Assembly: GCF_033568475.1 (NCBI RefSeq)
Contig: NW_027331833.1
Span: 6,386,001 to 6,450,000 of the forward strand
Origin: Henckelia pumila
Lineage: Eukaryota; Streptophyta; Magnoliopsida; Lamiales; Gesneriaceae
DNA: 64,000 nucleotides
Reading direction: 5' to 3'
A program made the translations under genes and the position numbers. Positions 20,956 to 32,334 of this stretch are shown piece after piece (the first letter of the stretch is position 1; each line of letters starts with the position of its first letter). Below the pieces are notes generated by a model. The model worked only from the letters and a program-made list of their open reading frames with translations. It ran no database searches and was not told where the DNA came from.

Positions 20956-23900
20956 ATATGGGTACCAAAAGTTCCTCACTTTTTGCAGGTACTAAAAGTC
21001 CAAACGGGCGAGAAGACCACTTCTATCAAGGATACTGCCTGGTACTTAGATAGTGGTTGCTCACGGCACATGACAGGGAATCCAGAACTTCTAACAGAGG
21101 TCGTGCTGTGCAAAGGACCAAAGATCAGCTTTGGAGACAACTCCAAAGGTAAAACCGTGGGTAAGGGTAAGATTATCCATGGTAACATCATTATTAAAGA
21201 TGTGTTGCTTGTTAACAAACTGTGCTATAATTTGATAAGTATTAGTCAACTATGTGACAATGATCATTCGGTCGAGTTTCACAAACACACTTGCATTATC
21301 AAAAATGACAAAGGTGAGACTCTTATGACCGGTGTAAGAGACCTAAACACCTACAAGGTAAACTGGTCTTGCTCACATACTTCTTCACCTACTTGTCTTA
21401 CTGCTCATCATGATAAACATTGGTTGTGGCATAAGCGGTTAAATAATCTAAATTTTAAGTCCATCTCTAACTTGAGGAAGCATGATTTGGTTTCTGGTCT
21501 GCCTGAAGGAGATTTTATAAAAGACAAAGTTTGTCCTGCTTGTCAACTAGGAAAGCAGGTGAGAGCAACCTTTAAAAATAAAGGGTGTATGTCTTCCTCC
21601 AAATGCTTAGATTTACTTCACATGGACCTATTTGGTCCTATACCAGTAAGAAGCATTGGGGGAATGAGATATGCTCTTGTTGTTATAGATGACTTTTCTC
21701 GATTTACTTGGGTCATCTTTTTCTCTTCAAAAGATCAAACTGCACCTCACCTGATTAAGCTTTTTAAACGTTTGCAAAATGAACAATCCACTGTGATAGA
21801 TAGAATCAGGAGTGATAGAGGGACTGAGTTTTTAAACACCGCTCTTATGACTTATCTAGATGATCAGGGAATCAAGCATGAGTTGTCAGCTGCTAGATCC
21901 CCACAGCAAAATGGGGTGGCTGAAAGAAGGAACCGTACTTTAAAAGAAGCAGCCAGAACTATGATTGCTGATTCAAATGTTTCTCAAAGGCTTTGGGCAG
22001 AAGCAGTTAACACAGCTTGCTATACTCAAAACAGATCTATGATTAATAAACGATTTAACAAAACTCCATATGAGATCTGGAATGGCACAAAACCTGATAT
22101 TTCATACTTCAAAATTTTTGGGTGCAAATGCTTTATCCACAACAATGGCAAAAATCATTTGACAGCCTTCGATGCCAAAGCAGACGAAGGAACTTTTATT
22201 GGTTACTCAGCCGTTAGCAGAGCTTATCGAGTGTTCAATCAAAGATCACTAACGGTAGAGGAAACCATTCATGTTGTTTTTGATGAGTCTACTCTTTGTA
22301 CAGAACAAATTCAAGGGAGCATAAATGATCTGAGTCATAGACTGGAAAACACAAATCTACAGGAAGAGAGTGACAGTGATCCATATCCTCCAAAGAAGGA
22401 TGATCCAGTTCCCTCTACCGTGTGTGATCAAACAAGGCCAGAAGAGGATCCACCGGTTGATAACGATCCTCTTGCCAATGATGAGCCAGTAAACGAGGAC
22501 GTTCGTCAACCAATTGATGACAACCCTTTAGGGAATTATTTTAGGTGGAACAAAGATCATCCACCTGGGTTGGTCATAGGTGACCCTTCTGCTCCTCGAA
22601 AAACACGTGGTCAAATGATTAATGAATTCTTGCATGCAGCTTTCATATCTCAGGTAGAGCCCAAGAAGATAGATGAAGCTCTATCAGATGCCAGCTGGAT
22701 TGAAGCTATGCAAGAAGAGTTGAATCAATTCACCCGCAACAATGTCTGACATCTAGTTCCTCGACTGGAAAATCAAAATGTGATTGGAACTAGATAGGTG
22801 TTTCGTAACGAGCTCGATGAACATGGCACTGTTGTGCGTAACAAAGCTCGACTTGTTGCCCAAGGATTCAGACAAGAAGAAGGCATAGACTTTGAGGAAT
22901 CCTTCGCGCCAGTTGCAAGACTAGAAGCAATCCGCATCTTTCTTGCCTATGCAGCTTTCAAGGACTTTAAAGTTTATCAAATGGATGTCAAGTCTGCATT
23001 CCTCAATGGTCTACTTCAAGAAGAGGTGTACGTTGAACAACCACCAGGTTTTGTCAATCCTACTCATCCTCAATATATCTATAAACTTGACAAAGCCCTC
23101 TATGGATTAAAACAAGCACCGCGTGCATGGTACGATACATTACTAAAATTTTTACTGGAACATGATTTCCAAATTGGAACGGTCGATAAGACCTTGTTTA
23201 AATTTGTAAAAGGTGATCATGTGTTACTAGTACAAATTTATGTTGATGACATTATATTTGGGTCAACTAACCCCAAGTTGTGCTCAAAGTTCTCTAAGAT
23301 GATGCAGGAGAAATTTGAAATGATCATGATGGGAGAGCTAAATTTCTTTCTTGGATTGCAAGTAAAGCAACTTGAAACTGGAATATTTATCAATCAATCC
23401 AAATATGCCAAGGAATTGGTAAAGAAGTTTGGAATGGAACAGTGCTCAACTGTATCTACCCCCATGAGTACATCAATCAAGCTTGATAAAGATGAAGGGG
23501 GAATCCCGGTCGAGGTAACGATGTATCGAGGCCTTATTGGCTCATTATTTTATTTGACTGCCAGTCGACCGGATATCATGTATTCAGTTTGTTTATGTGC
23601 TAGATTTCAAGCAGCACCTAAGCAATCTCATTTCATTGCCGCCAAACGAATAATAAAATATATTAAAGGAACTACTAATGTGGGTCTTTGGTATCCCAAA
23701 TATTCAAATCTTAATCTTATTGGCTATTCAGATGCAGATTATGCAGGTTGTAGAATTGATCGCAAAAGTACAAGTGGCACATGTCAATTCCTTGGAGATA
23801 GACTAATTTCGTGGTCAAGTAAGAAGCAGACATCAATTGCTACCTCGACCGCCGAAGCAGAATACCTCGCTGCTGGCAGCTGTTGTGCTCAAATACTCTG

Positions 23901-24180
23901 GATTCAACAGCAGCTTAATGATTATGGAATCCGGTCGAGTGAAGCTCCAATCTACTGTGACAATACAAGTGCCATAGCCATCACTCACAATCCAGTGATG
24001 CACTCTAGGACAAAGCACATTGATGTCAGGCATCACTTTATCCGAGATCATGTCTTAAAGAAGGAAATCAGGAAATACATCTCTACCGATCAGCAAGCAG
24101 CAGACATATTCACCAAGCCTTTACCGAACGCTAAGTTTTCATATTTTCGAAACACTCTTGGCTTAGTAGATCTAAGTTAG
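20956..24180 (+). pseudogene. Copia pol polyprotein of element A, with two nonsense codons
   Basis: This is one continuous frame from gag to TAG 24180. Domains in order are protease (WYLDSGCSRHMTG, catalytic Asp codon 21049), the GAG-pre-integrase HHCC zinc region (HKRL... CPACQLGKQ), and integrase core with the D-D-E residues in HMDLFGPIP, RSDRGTEF and GVAERRNRT. Then come reverse transcriptase ([39 protein letters not shown]) and RNase H ([45 protein letters not shown]). TGA at 22747-22749 and TAG at 22795-22797 stand where relatives have Trp. They cut the protein between integrase and reverse transcriptase. All catalytic motifs are otherwise intact, so inactivation is recent. Confidence 0.9.
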
Positions 24181-24542
24181 TATGCATGTTTTTAGGGGGA
24201 ATGATTGCTAGTATGACGTTAATAGCTTAGCCGTTACATTGCCATAAATATTGGCATATCATCCGCCTTTAGCTAGTCTCTGACAGGCTCCGTACTAGCA
24301 GCTTTGTGCTTTGAACCAACTGACATTAATTGGGCGCGGTGATTATACTCTTCAAAACTTTTTGAATTTCAAAAATACTTTTCATGACGTCATCCTATGG
24401 CCCATAGGTTCCTATATATACTTCTTTACACTCGTATATCAACCTTTCACCGATGCTAAAGCTTTCATATTGCATTAAAATTCTATCGTATTAATATCAA
24501 GCTTTTGCTTACTCTCTGCTCGAGTTCTTATCTACAGCTATC
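24181..24542 (+). promoter_or_regulatory. Spacer before ORF3 with promoter-like motifs
   Basis: Within this 362-bp spacer a perfect bZIP-type palindrome TGACGTCA (24385-24392) is followed by a TATA box (CTATATATA, 24412-24420) about 120 bp before the ORF3 start. This arrangement suggests an internal promoter for ORF3. The alternative is expression from a spliced genomic RNA. Confidence 0.45.
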
Positions 24543-27305
24543 ATGTCGATCCAGAAGACTTGTCTTGCAATCAACTTTGATTCCGTTATTGAGGCAAACA
24601 ATGCAGGAATCACTGAGGTCTTCACCATGCTTGAAGCCTCTGGACTGAAGAAATTTTTGGGAAGCAGCGCCATCTGCGATCTGCCTGTCTTGAAGGAGTT
24701 CTTTGCAACCGCTCAAATCGAGCATGGGACTGTCAAATGCTTGATCCGGACAGAGTCCTATTCCTTCAATCAAAAGCTCTTCGCCAGCACATTTGATCTG
24801 CCCTCCAGGGGTTTGACAAAATGCGCGGATCTTCCCGATGGTAACTGCTCATACTGGTTGAAGGAATTCTCAACCACTGATGCTCCGATCAAACTGCCGG
24901 CTCAGAAGACATCTCTTAAAGCTCCATTCAGGCTATTGACCAACATCGTGGCCAAGAATCTTCTTGCCAAGGCTGGATCATACGACAAGGTGACGATGGA
25001 GAAATTCCAATACATGGCTTGTATCGCCTCCAAAATCAACATCAACTGGTCAGACATATTGTTCACCACTTTATGTGAAATGATCAAGGGAAAAGGGCAA
25101 TCCGAGGGATTTGCTCTGCAAATTTGCCACATCTTGAGCGTTCTTGGAGTAGACTTCTCCAAGACTGAGCCTCTGCATCCCACCAAATGGCTCAACAAGT
25201 CTACAATCTTCAAGTTTCTGAACAAGAAAGAGGTTGCGGTCGACACTCTGCCTTCAACCACAAGTGTTATTGCTGTCACTCAACCGCTTTCAACAGTTCC
25301 GGTAGTGGCCAAACCAGCCCATACCAAGAAATCTGCCAAGCGTCAACTTATCATAGAGTCTAACTCTGAAGACGAATCACGTGAGAACGTTCCACTGATT
25401 CAAGCCTTCAGCAAGTCATCTCCTTCTGTCTCCAAAGCAGCTGTGTCATCCACGCCTGCAGGCGAGAAGAAGAGGCAGCACAAGAAGTTAAAGTCTCTTT
25501 CTGGACTTGCTCCTACCGTTCCAACACCAATTCTGCCAACGGTTGAGACTACTACCACTGCTGCTACTACTGCTCCACGTCCTACCAAGGGTGTGATAAT
25601 CAGGGAAGGTGCCTCATCAACTCCAAAGGTCACTCTCGCTGATCCCAAGGACAAAGGGAAAGGTGTGATGATCTACTCACCTAAGGCTCAACCAGCAGCC
25701 ACTGTAGAGCTCAACTTGATCATCTCTCACGTTCTCCGCACTGTCAAGCGTCACCTACAACGCTTTGACAGATGGCATCATTCCCGTACTCACCTGACGC
25801 TTGCTCAAATATTTCCTAAGTGGAAAGCTCTGAATGTTATTGAGCAAAAGATGCTTCTTTTTGCTGACACTAAAGACATCGTGGAGGCTCTGGGAAGAAG
25901 ACAACTCATCGACTTGAAGCTTCGAGGAAGCCTGTTATCTCTGTTGATTAATGAGCGTGTCAAGAAATTCAAATCCAAGAGTCCTATCACCGCCGATGAC
26001 TTTGTGATTTTGACTGGACTACAGAATAGTCTACGTCAAATCACTCAACTACTTCAGCACTTCCAAGCTCTTAACAACGTAAAGACGACAGCCTCAGCAG
26101 CTTGTCTACAGTCTTATGGACTGGAAGCCCAGGTGATGATGAAGACTTTTCTTACCCAAGATCAGGGTGAAGAAGACGTCTCTGCTATTACTCTTTCAGA
26201 TGGGATTCTGACCGGTCTCATCACTGCTGACCTATATCAGTCATCCGCTCTAGGATCGATTGTGGGAGCATCTTCATCGGTCGACCCCGCCTCAACCGCC
26301 GTCCAAGCAGTAATTCAACCGGAAGCAGCTGTGACTACTCACTCATTTCCAGCGACGATCGCTCACACCTCTCCCAGTCGTCCACAAGAGTCTTTCGAAG
26401 TGATTGAAAAAGAGATTCCTGTCACCTCTGTGACAGAGGCTCCTTGCAGCAGTGAAGCAGTAGTGCCCCCAACAGAAATACCAAGCACTATTGTATCACT
26501 TGCACCTCCAGAACAGCCAGTGACTGATGCTGACCCAGCACTTCAACCTTCTCCATCTACTGAAAAGTTTGTGGAAGATCTCATAATGGATGAACCGAGT
26601 GCTGATCCTGCTACTCCACCTACCATCTTGGCTGCAGTCGAGACTCTTACATCTCCAACTGTACCACTATCGGAAGGTCCATCAGCTAGCTCTCCAGCCA
26701 GATCACCAGCACCACATCATCTTGAGTCTGGCCCGGTTTCACCAAGGAATGACCCACAGAGTCAAATGCTTCAGACTGATGACTCATTAATTGAAGCCAT
26801 GGCCGCAACTCTGGATCACACTTTGATAAATAGGCTTCATGAGCTCATGCAAACAGTTCGATCCTTTTCACAAGACATCACAAACTCATCCTTATCGGTT
26901 GACAATTCACGCCAGACGATGATTCGGCATTTTGAGACCGTGTCTCGAGACCTTGCTCACCTGTCCACAGAGATCACTGCCCATCATCGCACTCAAATCA
27001 AAACGCTCTCTACCGTCTCCGAACAAGTTATCAGATCCAAAAACCGCCTTCATAGGCAGTTGAATGATCGGATGGACACTATGCAAGCTACTCTACTTGC
27101 TCAACTAGATGCAAAAATTGATACTATGCAAGCCTGCCTTGGCACTCAACTCACTGAGATCATCCTTCGACTCAACCAAGGTGATGCCAAAAAGGGGGAA
27201 GAAGAGCAACGAAGAGCAGCAGAAGCAAGAAGACGTGAGGAAGAAGCCGACAGAAGAAGAAAAGAAGGCGATAGGTCAGGAGGAGCCAGTTGGTTCAAAA
27301 GATGA
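24543..27305 (+). CDS. ORF3 of Copia element A, 920 aa, function unknown
   Basis: This intact ORF lies between pol and the polypurine tract, where Sireviruses carry their env-like gene. ATG 24543 is the first in frame. Residues 1-225 look globular (LEASGLKKFLG, TFDLPSRGL, MEKFQYMACIASKININW, LQICHILSVLGVDF). Residues 226-375 are a Ser/Thr/Pro/Lys linker, and 375-570 are again folded and helical. Residues 570-740 are Pro/Ala/Ser/Thr-rich, 745-895 look like a coiled coil, and the end is Arg/Glu-rich. I see no signal peptide or membrane segment, so an envelope role is not supported. Similar N-terminal sequences are abundant, often misnamed, in Gesneriaceae gene sets (from memory). Fragments of related ORF3s lie in elements C and D. 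The function is unknown. Confidence 0.8.
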   Translation: MSIQKTCLAINFDSVIEANNAGITEVFTMLEASGLKKFLGSSAICDLPVLKEFFATAQIEHGTVKCLIRTESYSFNQKLFASTFDLPSRGLTKCADLPDGNCSYWLKEFSTTDAPIKLPAQKTSLKAPFRLLTNIVAKNLLAKAGSYDKVTMEKFQYMACIASKININWSDILFTTLCEMIKGKGQSEGFALQICHILSVLGVDFSKTEPLHPTKWLNKSTIFKFLNKKEVAVDTLPSTTSVIAVTQPLSTVPVVAKPAHTKKSAKRQLIIESNSEDESRENVPLIQAFSKSSPSVSKAAVSSTPAGEKKRQHKKLKSLSGLAPTVPTPILPTVETTTTAATTAPRPTKGVIIREGASSTPKVTLADPKDKGKGVMIYSPKAQPAATVELNLIISHVLRTVKRHLQRFDRWHHSRTHLTLAQIFPKWKALNVIEQKMLLFADTKDIVEALGRRQLIDLKLRGSLLSLLINERVKKFKSKSPITADDFVILTGLQNSLRQITQLLQHFQALNNVKTTASAACLQSYGLEAQVMMKTFLTQDQGEEDVSAITLSDGILTGLITADLYQSSALGSIVGASSSVDPASTAVQAVIQPEAAVTTHSFPATIAHTSPSRPQESFEVIEKEIPVTSVTEAPCSSEAVVPPTEIPSTIVSLAPPEQPVTDADPALQPSPSTEKFVEDLIMDEPSADPATPPTILAAVETLTSPTVPLSEGPSASSPARSPAPHHLESGPVSPRNDPQSQMLQTDDSLIEAMAATLDHTLINRLHELMQTVRSFSQDITNSSLSVDNSRQTMIRHFETVSRDLAHLSTEITAHHRTQIKTLSTVSEQVIRSKNRLHRQLNDRMDTMQATLLAQLDAKIDTMQACLGTQLTEIILRLNQGDAKKGEEEQRRAAEARRREEEADRRRKEGDRSGGASWFKR

Positions 27306-27466
27306 ACAACTTGTCTCTTCTTTACTTATAGCAGCTGCATCTCATTTCGTTTTTCTTCAGTAGGTGTAATAAGAATGCTTATTGTAATTAATGAAATTCA
27401 TTCTCTCAATGAAGTTCATTTTTATGCTTTCATATTGTTCTTGGAGCACTTAAGTTTTGTCATCAC

Positions 27467-27481
27467 CAAAAAGGGGGAAAT
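27467..27481 (+). other. Polypurine tract of element A
   Basis: AAAAAGGGGGAAAT lies directly before the 3' LTR and would prime plus-strand synthesis. Confidence 0.85.
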
Positions 27482-28758
27482 TGTTGAATCCGACATTTTG
27501 GTGATAACAAACAACAACTCATTGTATAGGAATGTACTGTCAATCCTTTGTATTTCAGGAATCTACTACAACTCCTACCGCAACCATCTAAACCCTTCAA
27601 GTTATCTACCGGAAGCTTGTCAACCGCCTTTGTCTCTCGACCGGTTGCAGTCACAAACCTATCGACTGGTTATTCAAACCAGCAGAGGATAAATCTCTCT
27701 ACCGGAAGAAAGTCAACTGTTTATCAAGATATCTCAAGACAAATACTTGAGACAAGACGTTCTTTGCAAGATCTTTTATTAAAAGCAGAACCGGCGTATC
27801 AGAAGATCTGTTGACTCTTGCATCGAGACAACAGGTTGCACTAAAATGGCAAAAACGCAGAATGGCTACAGATAAAGCATTCGACCGTTTATACCAGTTT
27901 TGGACTCTGGAAGTTGTCTGCATCTAAAGAAGTGTACGATCTTCATACAGAATCATCAACGCATTTATGAAACATTAAATGTGCATTCAATGCAGCATCA
28001 GAACATTCAAAATAAAGACGTTGATGATTGACCTATATAAAGGGAAGATTGCTCAAGAAGTAGAGAGAAGACAAGCAACTCGAAAAATCTCAATCAACTC
28101 AATCACTTGAATACTATCAGAAGTCCTCATCTGATATACTGAAGCAATACTTGAGCACACTTACAAGATCATTCACTTGCTGCTCAAATAAACCCTCGCC
28201 TACAGTTTACATATCTGATCTTCAAGGATCATCCTAGGGTTTCCAAGCCTCTCGACCGCTCTGCAGTTTGAGAAGCTCAACCGGACTGTACTCATTATTG
28301 AAGAGACTTGAAGCTACTCTGAAAGCTTCCACCAGTCTGATAAGAACTGAGAATCTTATCTGTGTAAATCTAGGAGTTTCGGATTAGGCATTGGATAAGT
28401 CCTAAGTCTGAAGTGGGTGTATTGCAAGACGTTGTAATAACCAAAGTCTTCTAGTGAATTCCTTCCTAAGTGGAAGAAGGGGAGACGTAGAAGGATTAAG
28501 CCTTCGAACTTTCATAAATCGTGCCTCAGTCTTTAATGCTATTTATCTTACATATTGCTCATACATTGTGTTATAAACTTTGCATCACTAAAACCTCTGA
28601 ACTATTTCCGCACTATTTAAGTTGTTCAAACCGTTTTAGATGTTGAGAAAACAGATTAAGTGAACTAAACCTCACTTGATCATTTTGAAAAGGAAGAAGA
28701 AAAGTTTCAGAGTGTATTCACCCCCCCCCCCCCTCTACCCTCTGAACCGATCCCAACA
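27482..28758 (+). repeat. 3' LTR of element A (1277 bp)
   Basis: It matches the 5' LTR except for seven substitutions that I counted (six transitions, one transversion) and six extra C in the poly-C run at 28721-28733. It is followed by the TSD TTTAT. Confidence 0.95.
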
Positions 28759-28763
28759 TTTAT

Positions 28764-29321
28764 TTTTATTTTTATTTTTAAATTTAAATGTTAGTTTATA
28801 TTTTTATTAGAATTTATGCTTTTATATATCGATATATTATAAAATTTTATATATTAAATAGTTTATTAGAAATAATATCATCTTAATGTTTTTTGAATAT
28901 TTGTTGCGTATATGTATATATGCATAAATTAAAAACAATAAATCTACTAAAAACAAAAATTAAATTTTATTTGATCACGAAAAATAGTAATTTAATTTTT
29001 TTAAAATTTAATCATATTTTTATCTATATTTTAAAATTTTTAGATTCAATAATTCTGTTATTCATAATATTATTTTTTAAATATGTGACATGCATATGTA
29101 TATATGCAAAACAATCACTCTATTAACCAAAAAATTAATTTTTTTTATCATGTGAAACTTTATTTTTATTTTTGTTTAAATTCAATCTGTATTTATACAT
29201 ATATATTTTAAATAAAAATTAATTTTTTTTCATTATAAAAAATTATTTTAAATTTTTTGTATAGTTAATCGTATTTTTAAATATAATTTAAAATATTTAG
29301 ATAAAAGTCTATCACTCACTC

Positions 29322-29366
<45 letters not shown>

Positions 29367-29378
29367 AATCTATCTTTA
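28764..29378. repeat. Degenerate AT-rich tandem array, middle part
   Basis: It repeats the words seen at 16850-17618 (TATGTATATATGCA, TTTGATCACGAAA, TTCAATC.GTATTT, AAAATATTTAGATAAAAGTC) and ends in an (AT)n microsatellite at 29328-29364. No gene is seen. Confidence 0.55.
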
Positions 29379-29395
29379 TCTATGAATTTAAAATC

Positions 29396-29960
29396 GAATA
29401 CTTATGAAAATCTGGACAACATATGTCATCTATGACATAAATCAGCACACTCTTTTATAAAGTGCAATGTGGATGCTGCGTTTTTCTTTGAGAAAAGAAG
29501 ATTGGGGTGGGCTGTGTATTGAGGGATGAAAATGGTAAATTTATGCGTTGTCGAAGTTGTGTTGTAAATGGTGTGGTGAGCGTAAAGGAAGGTGAAGCCA
29601 TAGGAATCCTTGAACCACTTTCGTGGGTGCGTAGCTTAGGAATGAAGAAGGTCTATTTTGAACTAGATGCAAAAGTGGTAGTGGATGCGATAAATTCAAA
29701 CAATATTGGTGTCTCAGAGTTTAGTACTATCGTGTACAAATGCAAAAAAGTGATCAAAAGAGAACACGATTTCTCAATTGATTTTGTTCGGCGACAAGCG
29801 AACGAGTGCGCTCATGCTTTAGCAAAAACCTCTCGCTCTCATGCTAGTCCCACAATTTGGAGCGAGCCTTCGAATTTCATTATTTCTTATTTGGATCATT
29901 TATGTAACAATCCTGCACATTATTAATAATAATTCCTTTATTTGAGTTTCAAAAAAAAAA
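29396..29960 (+). mobile_element. 5'-truncated LINE with 17-bp TSD
   Basis: It is flanked by TCTATGAATTTAAAATC on both sides (29379-29395 and 29961-29977) and ends in a poly-A run at 29951-29960. It contains only the RNase H end of a plant L1-type LINE. Confidence 0.85.
29462..29926 (+). pseudogene. LINE RNase H domain, frameshifted
   Basis: KCNVDAAF (from about 29461) continues, after a one-base frame change near 29505, as GCVLRDENGKF. Then come EGEAIGILEPLSW, ELDAKVVVDAI, DFVRRQANECAHALAK and TAA at 29926. This is the RNase H-like (RVT_3) domain at the C-terminus of plant LINE ORF2. Catalytic Asp (NVDAA), Glu (EGEA) and Asp (ELDA) are present, but the frame is broken and the upstream reverse transcriptase is missing. 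Confidence 0.75.
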
Positions 29961-29977
29961 TCTATGAATTTAAAATC

Positions 29978-31036
29978 AATATTATCTTTATTTGTACTTT
30001 TTTTATACAATTACTATTTTTGGAATGAAACTTTAGACGGAAAAATTTCATATTTAGAAAGAAATTTTGAGCGAAAAAATGTTAGTCTCTATTTTTAGTA
30101 GACTTTTATTCTTTTATATATCGATACATTTTAAAATTTTATATATTAAATAGTTTAATACACATAATATCATCTTAATTTTTTTTGATTATTTGCTGCG
30201 TATATGTATATATGCATATAGTCAAAACAACCAATTTATTAAAAATAAAATTCAAAATTTCGTTTGATCATGAAAAGACTATTTTAAATTTTGTTTAAAA
30301 ACAATTGTATTGTTATATATATTATAAATATAAATTTTTTTTATTTAAATGGTTTATCATTAATAATATCATCTTTTTTTTAATATGTTTTTTTTTGAAA
30401 TTATTTTTTGAATATGTTTTGCGTATATGTATATATGCATATAGGCAAAACAACCACCCTATTAAAAATAAAAATTAAATTTTTTTGATCGCGAAAAATA
30501 GTATTTAAATATTTTTAAAAATTTTAACCGTATTTTTATCTATTTTTTAAAAATTTAGATTTAATAAGTCTATTATACATAATATGCAAAACAATTACAC
30601 TACTAACCAAAAACTAAATTTTTTTATCATGAGAATATTATTTTAATTTTTGTTTAAATTCAACTCGTATTTTTATATATTTTTAAATAAACACTAATTT
30701 TTTTTCATTATAAAAAAATTATTTTAATTTTTTTTATAAATTCTATCGTATTTTTACATGTGTTTTAAAATATTTAGATAAAAGTGTTTATCACTTACCC
30801 ATGATATAATCTTTTTTTTGAATCTATATTTATCTATGAGTTTAAAATCAATATTATCTTTATTTGTATTTTTTTTTATGTATTTACTATTTTTGAATGA
30901 AACTTTAGCGAGAAAATTTCACTTTTTTTCTTTTTTTAGTATACTTTTCTTTATATTTATATATATATATATATGTAAGTATGTATGTATTTTAATATCG
31001 TCTATATTTTGATATTTACTAAACTATATCTATATA
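29978..31036. repeat. Degenerate AT-rich tandem array, right part
   Basis: It continues the same repeat family. TCTATGA.TTTAAAATCAATATTATC at 29961 recurs at 30834, with TGCGTATATGTATATATGCATATA at 30197 and 30420. Short frames such as 30818-31012 are low-complexity and not genes. Confidence 0.55.
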
Positions 31037-32126
31037 TGTTAGGATCGAAAATATGTGTAGAGCAAATCAGACAGAAGTTTTGTTGTTTAAAACTTTGATC
31101 TGCTCGAAAGATCTGAAGTTATCAGGCGGAAGAAATCTTCCTCGCATATTTGAATAAAAAACTAAGGCAAATAAGGTAATGTAAATGCGATATGTAAAAG
31201 GGAGAGAGTTTTTTATGGATGTTCGGAGATGAATTCTCCTACGTCACCCCTTCTTCTGTTTTCAGAAGGATTTCACTAGAAGACTTTGATTTATACAACG
31301 CTTTGTACAAATCCAATCCAATCAATCCTTTGAAAGGAACTCCTAGCAATACTCTCTCTCGAAGCAGAACAAATACTCTTCTTTGAGTTACAAAGTGAAG
31401 TCACAAAATGTGCTTCGGTATATTGATCTGAAGGCTATGAATGACTTTCATTTGGATTGATTCTGTATGTGTTTCTTTGTGTTCGATTCGATCGTTGAAA
31501 TACTCTCTAACTTAGGATCTCGAAACTTTGATCTGATAATATGGGTTTCTGAGTTAGGCTATTGAGTGAAGGTTTTTTGGCTTTTCAGATGAACTTGATA
31601 ATCTTAAATTTCAGTAGCTTGTGTTATTCACTCTTCGTCTTTGCTTGAATCTTTGAATCCCTTGAGTATTTATAGTCTTCAAAAGTAGCCAATGAGCCGC
31701 CAATAATTTCTGAGATTGAGCCGCCAACATATCTCATAAATTAGCTCACAAATCTTGACTTTGAGGGAAGCCATTCAACGTTCAAAATCCCATTAAATGT
31801 TTTTGTCTTTTTAGCTCAACAACCTCAGCAACGGATACTTTAGAGTGAGACTTTGATCTGGTTGATGGCTAATTGATCTGTCTTGAACGATCTGGACTGT
31901 TCTAGTGGAGGTCTGGTGAATTTGATCCGTTGAGATAAATTGTCGTAAGAAAATATGGATCAAATACTTGTTTCATCCGGATTAAAATATTCATCGGACA
32001 TTTGATCTGGCAGCGTTGTAGAACTTTGGTCCGAATAAGTTTAATTTGATCTGTCTTTAATTTGCTTTATTACTTGGTTTTGTTTTGACTTATTATCACC
32101 AAAACTTTAGAGTTTGATCTCCAACA
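31037..32126 (-). repeat. 3' LTR of Copia element D (1090 bp)
   Basis: On the minus strand it starts TGTTGGAGATCAAACTC after a polypurine tract (AAAAAGAGGGAAAT, 32140-32127) and ends TTTTCGATCCTAACA. It shares the block GAAGAAGGGGTGACGTAGGAG with the element B and C LTRs but is otherwise different, so D is a separate family. The flanking pentamer ATATA (31032-31036) does not match the right flank of element B. Confidence 0.8.
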
Positions 32127-32334
32127 ATTTCCCTCTTTTTGGTGATGTCAAAACCAAGTCAATATCTGGATCAAATTAAGATAAAGACGATAGATCAAAA
32201 TGCTTTCCAAATGAGTTCTTTCATAGATCGAATGATAATTTTTAGACAAAATAAATGTCAAAAATTAATTTTCCAAGAGAATTGATGCATTGATCTGATC
32301 TATTCTGCTTTTCTTCTGATCTGATAGTATTCAC

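Larger units (their letters stand above)
17619..28758 (+). mobile_element. Full-length Copia retrotransposon with third ORF (element A)
   Basis: This 11.1-kb element has a 5' LTR (17619-18889), a primer binding site, gag, pol, ORF3, a polypurine tract and a 3' LTR (27482-28758). The TSD TTTAT is perfect (17614-17618 and 28759-28763). The two LTRs differ by seven substitutions and a poly-C length change, so the insertion is young. gag and ORF3 are intact. pol has two nonsense codons, so this copy is probably not autonomous. Large size, gag-pol in one frame and an extra 3' ORF resemble the Sirevirus group of Copia elements. It is inserted in a degenerate AT-rich repeat array. Confidence 0.95.

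Noticed and set aside
24543-27305. Calling ORF3 an envelope gene
   Set aside because: There is no signal peptide, membrane anchor or cleavage pattern. Position alone is not enough.
18984-27363. Many minus-strand and off-phase frames across Copia element A
   Set aside because: They overlap the recognised gag, pol and ORF3 frames and show no domains.
28893-31012. Small frames in the AT-rich array (for example 28893-29126, 30818-31012)
   Set aside because: They are Phe/Ile/Lys/Asn-rich translations of low-complexity DNA.
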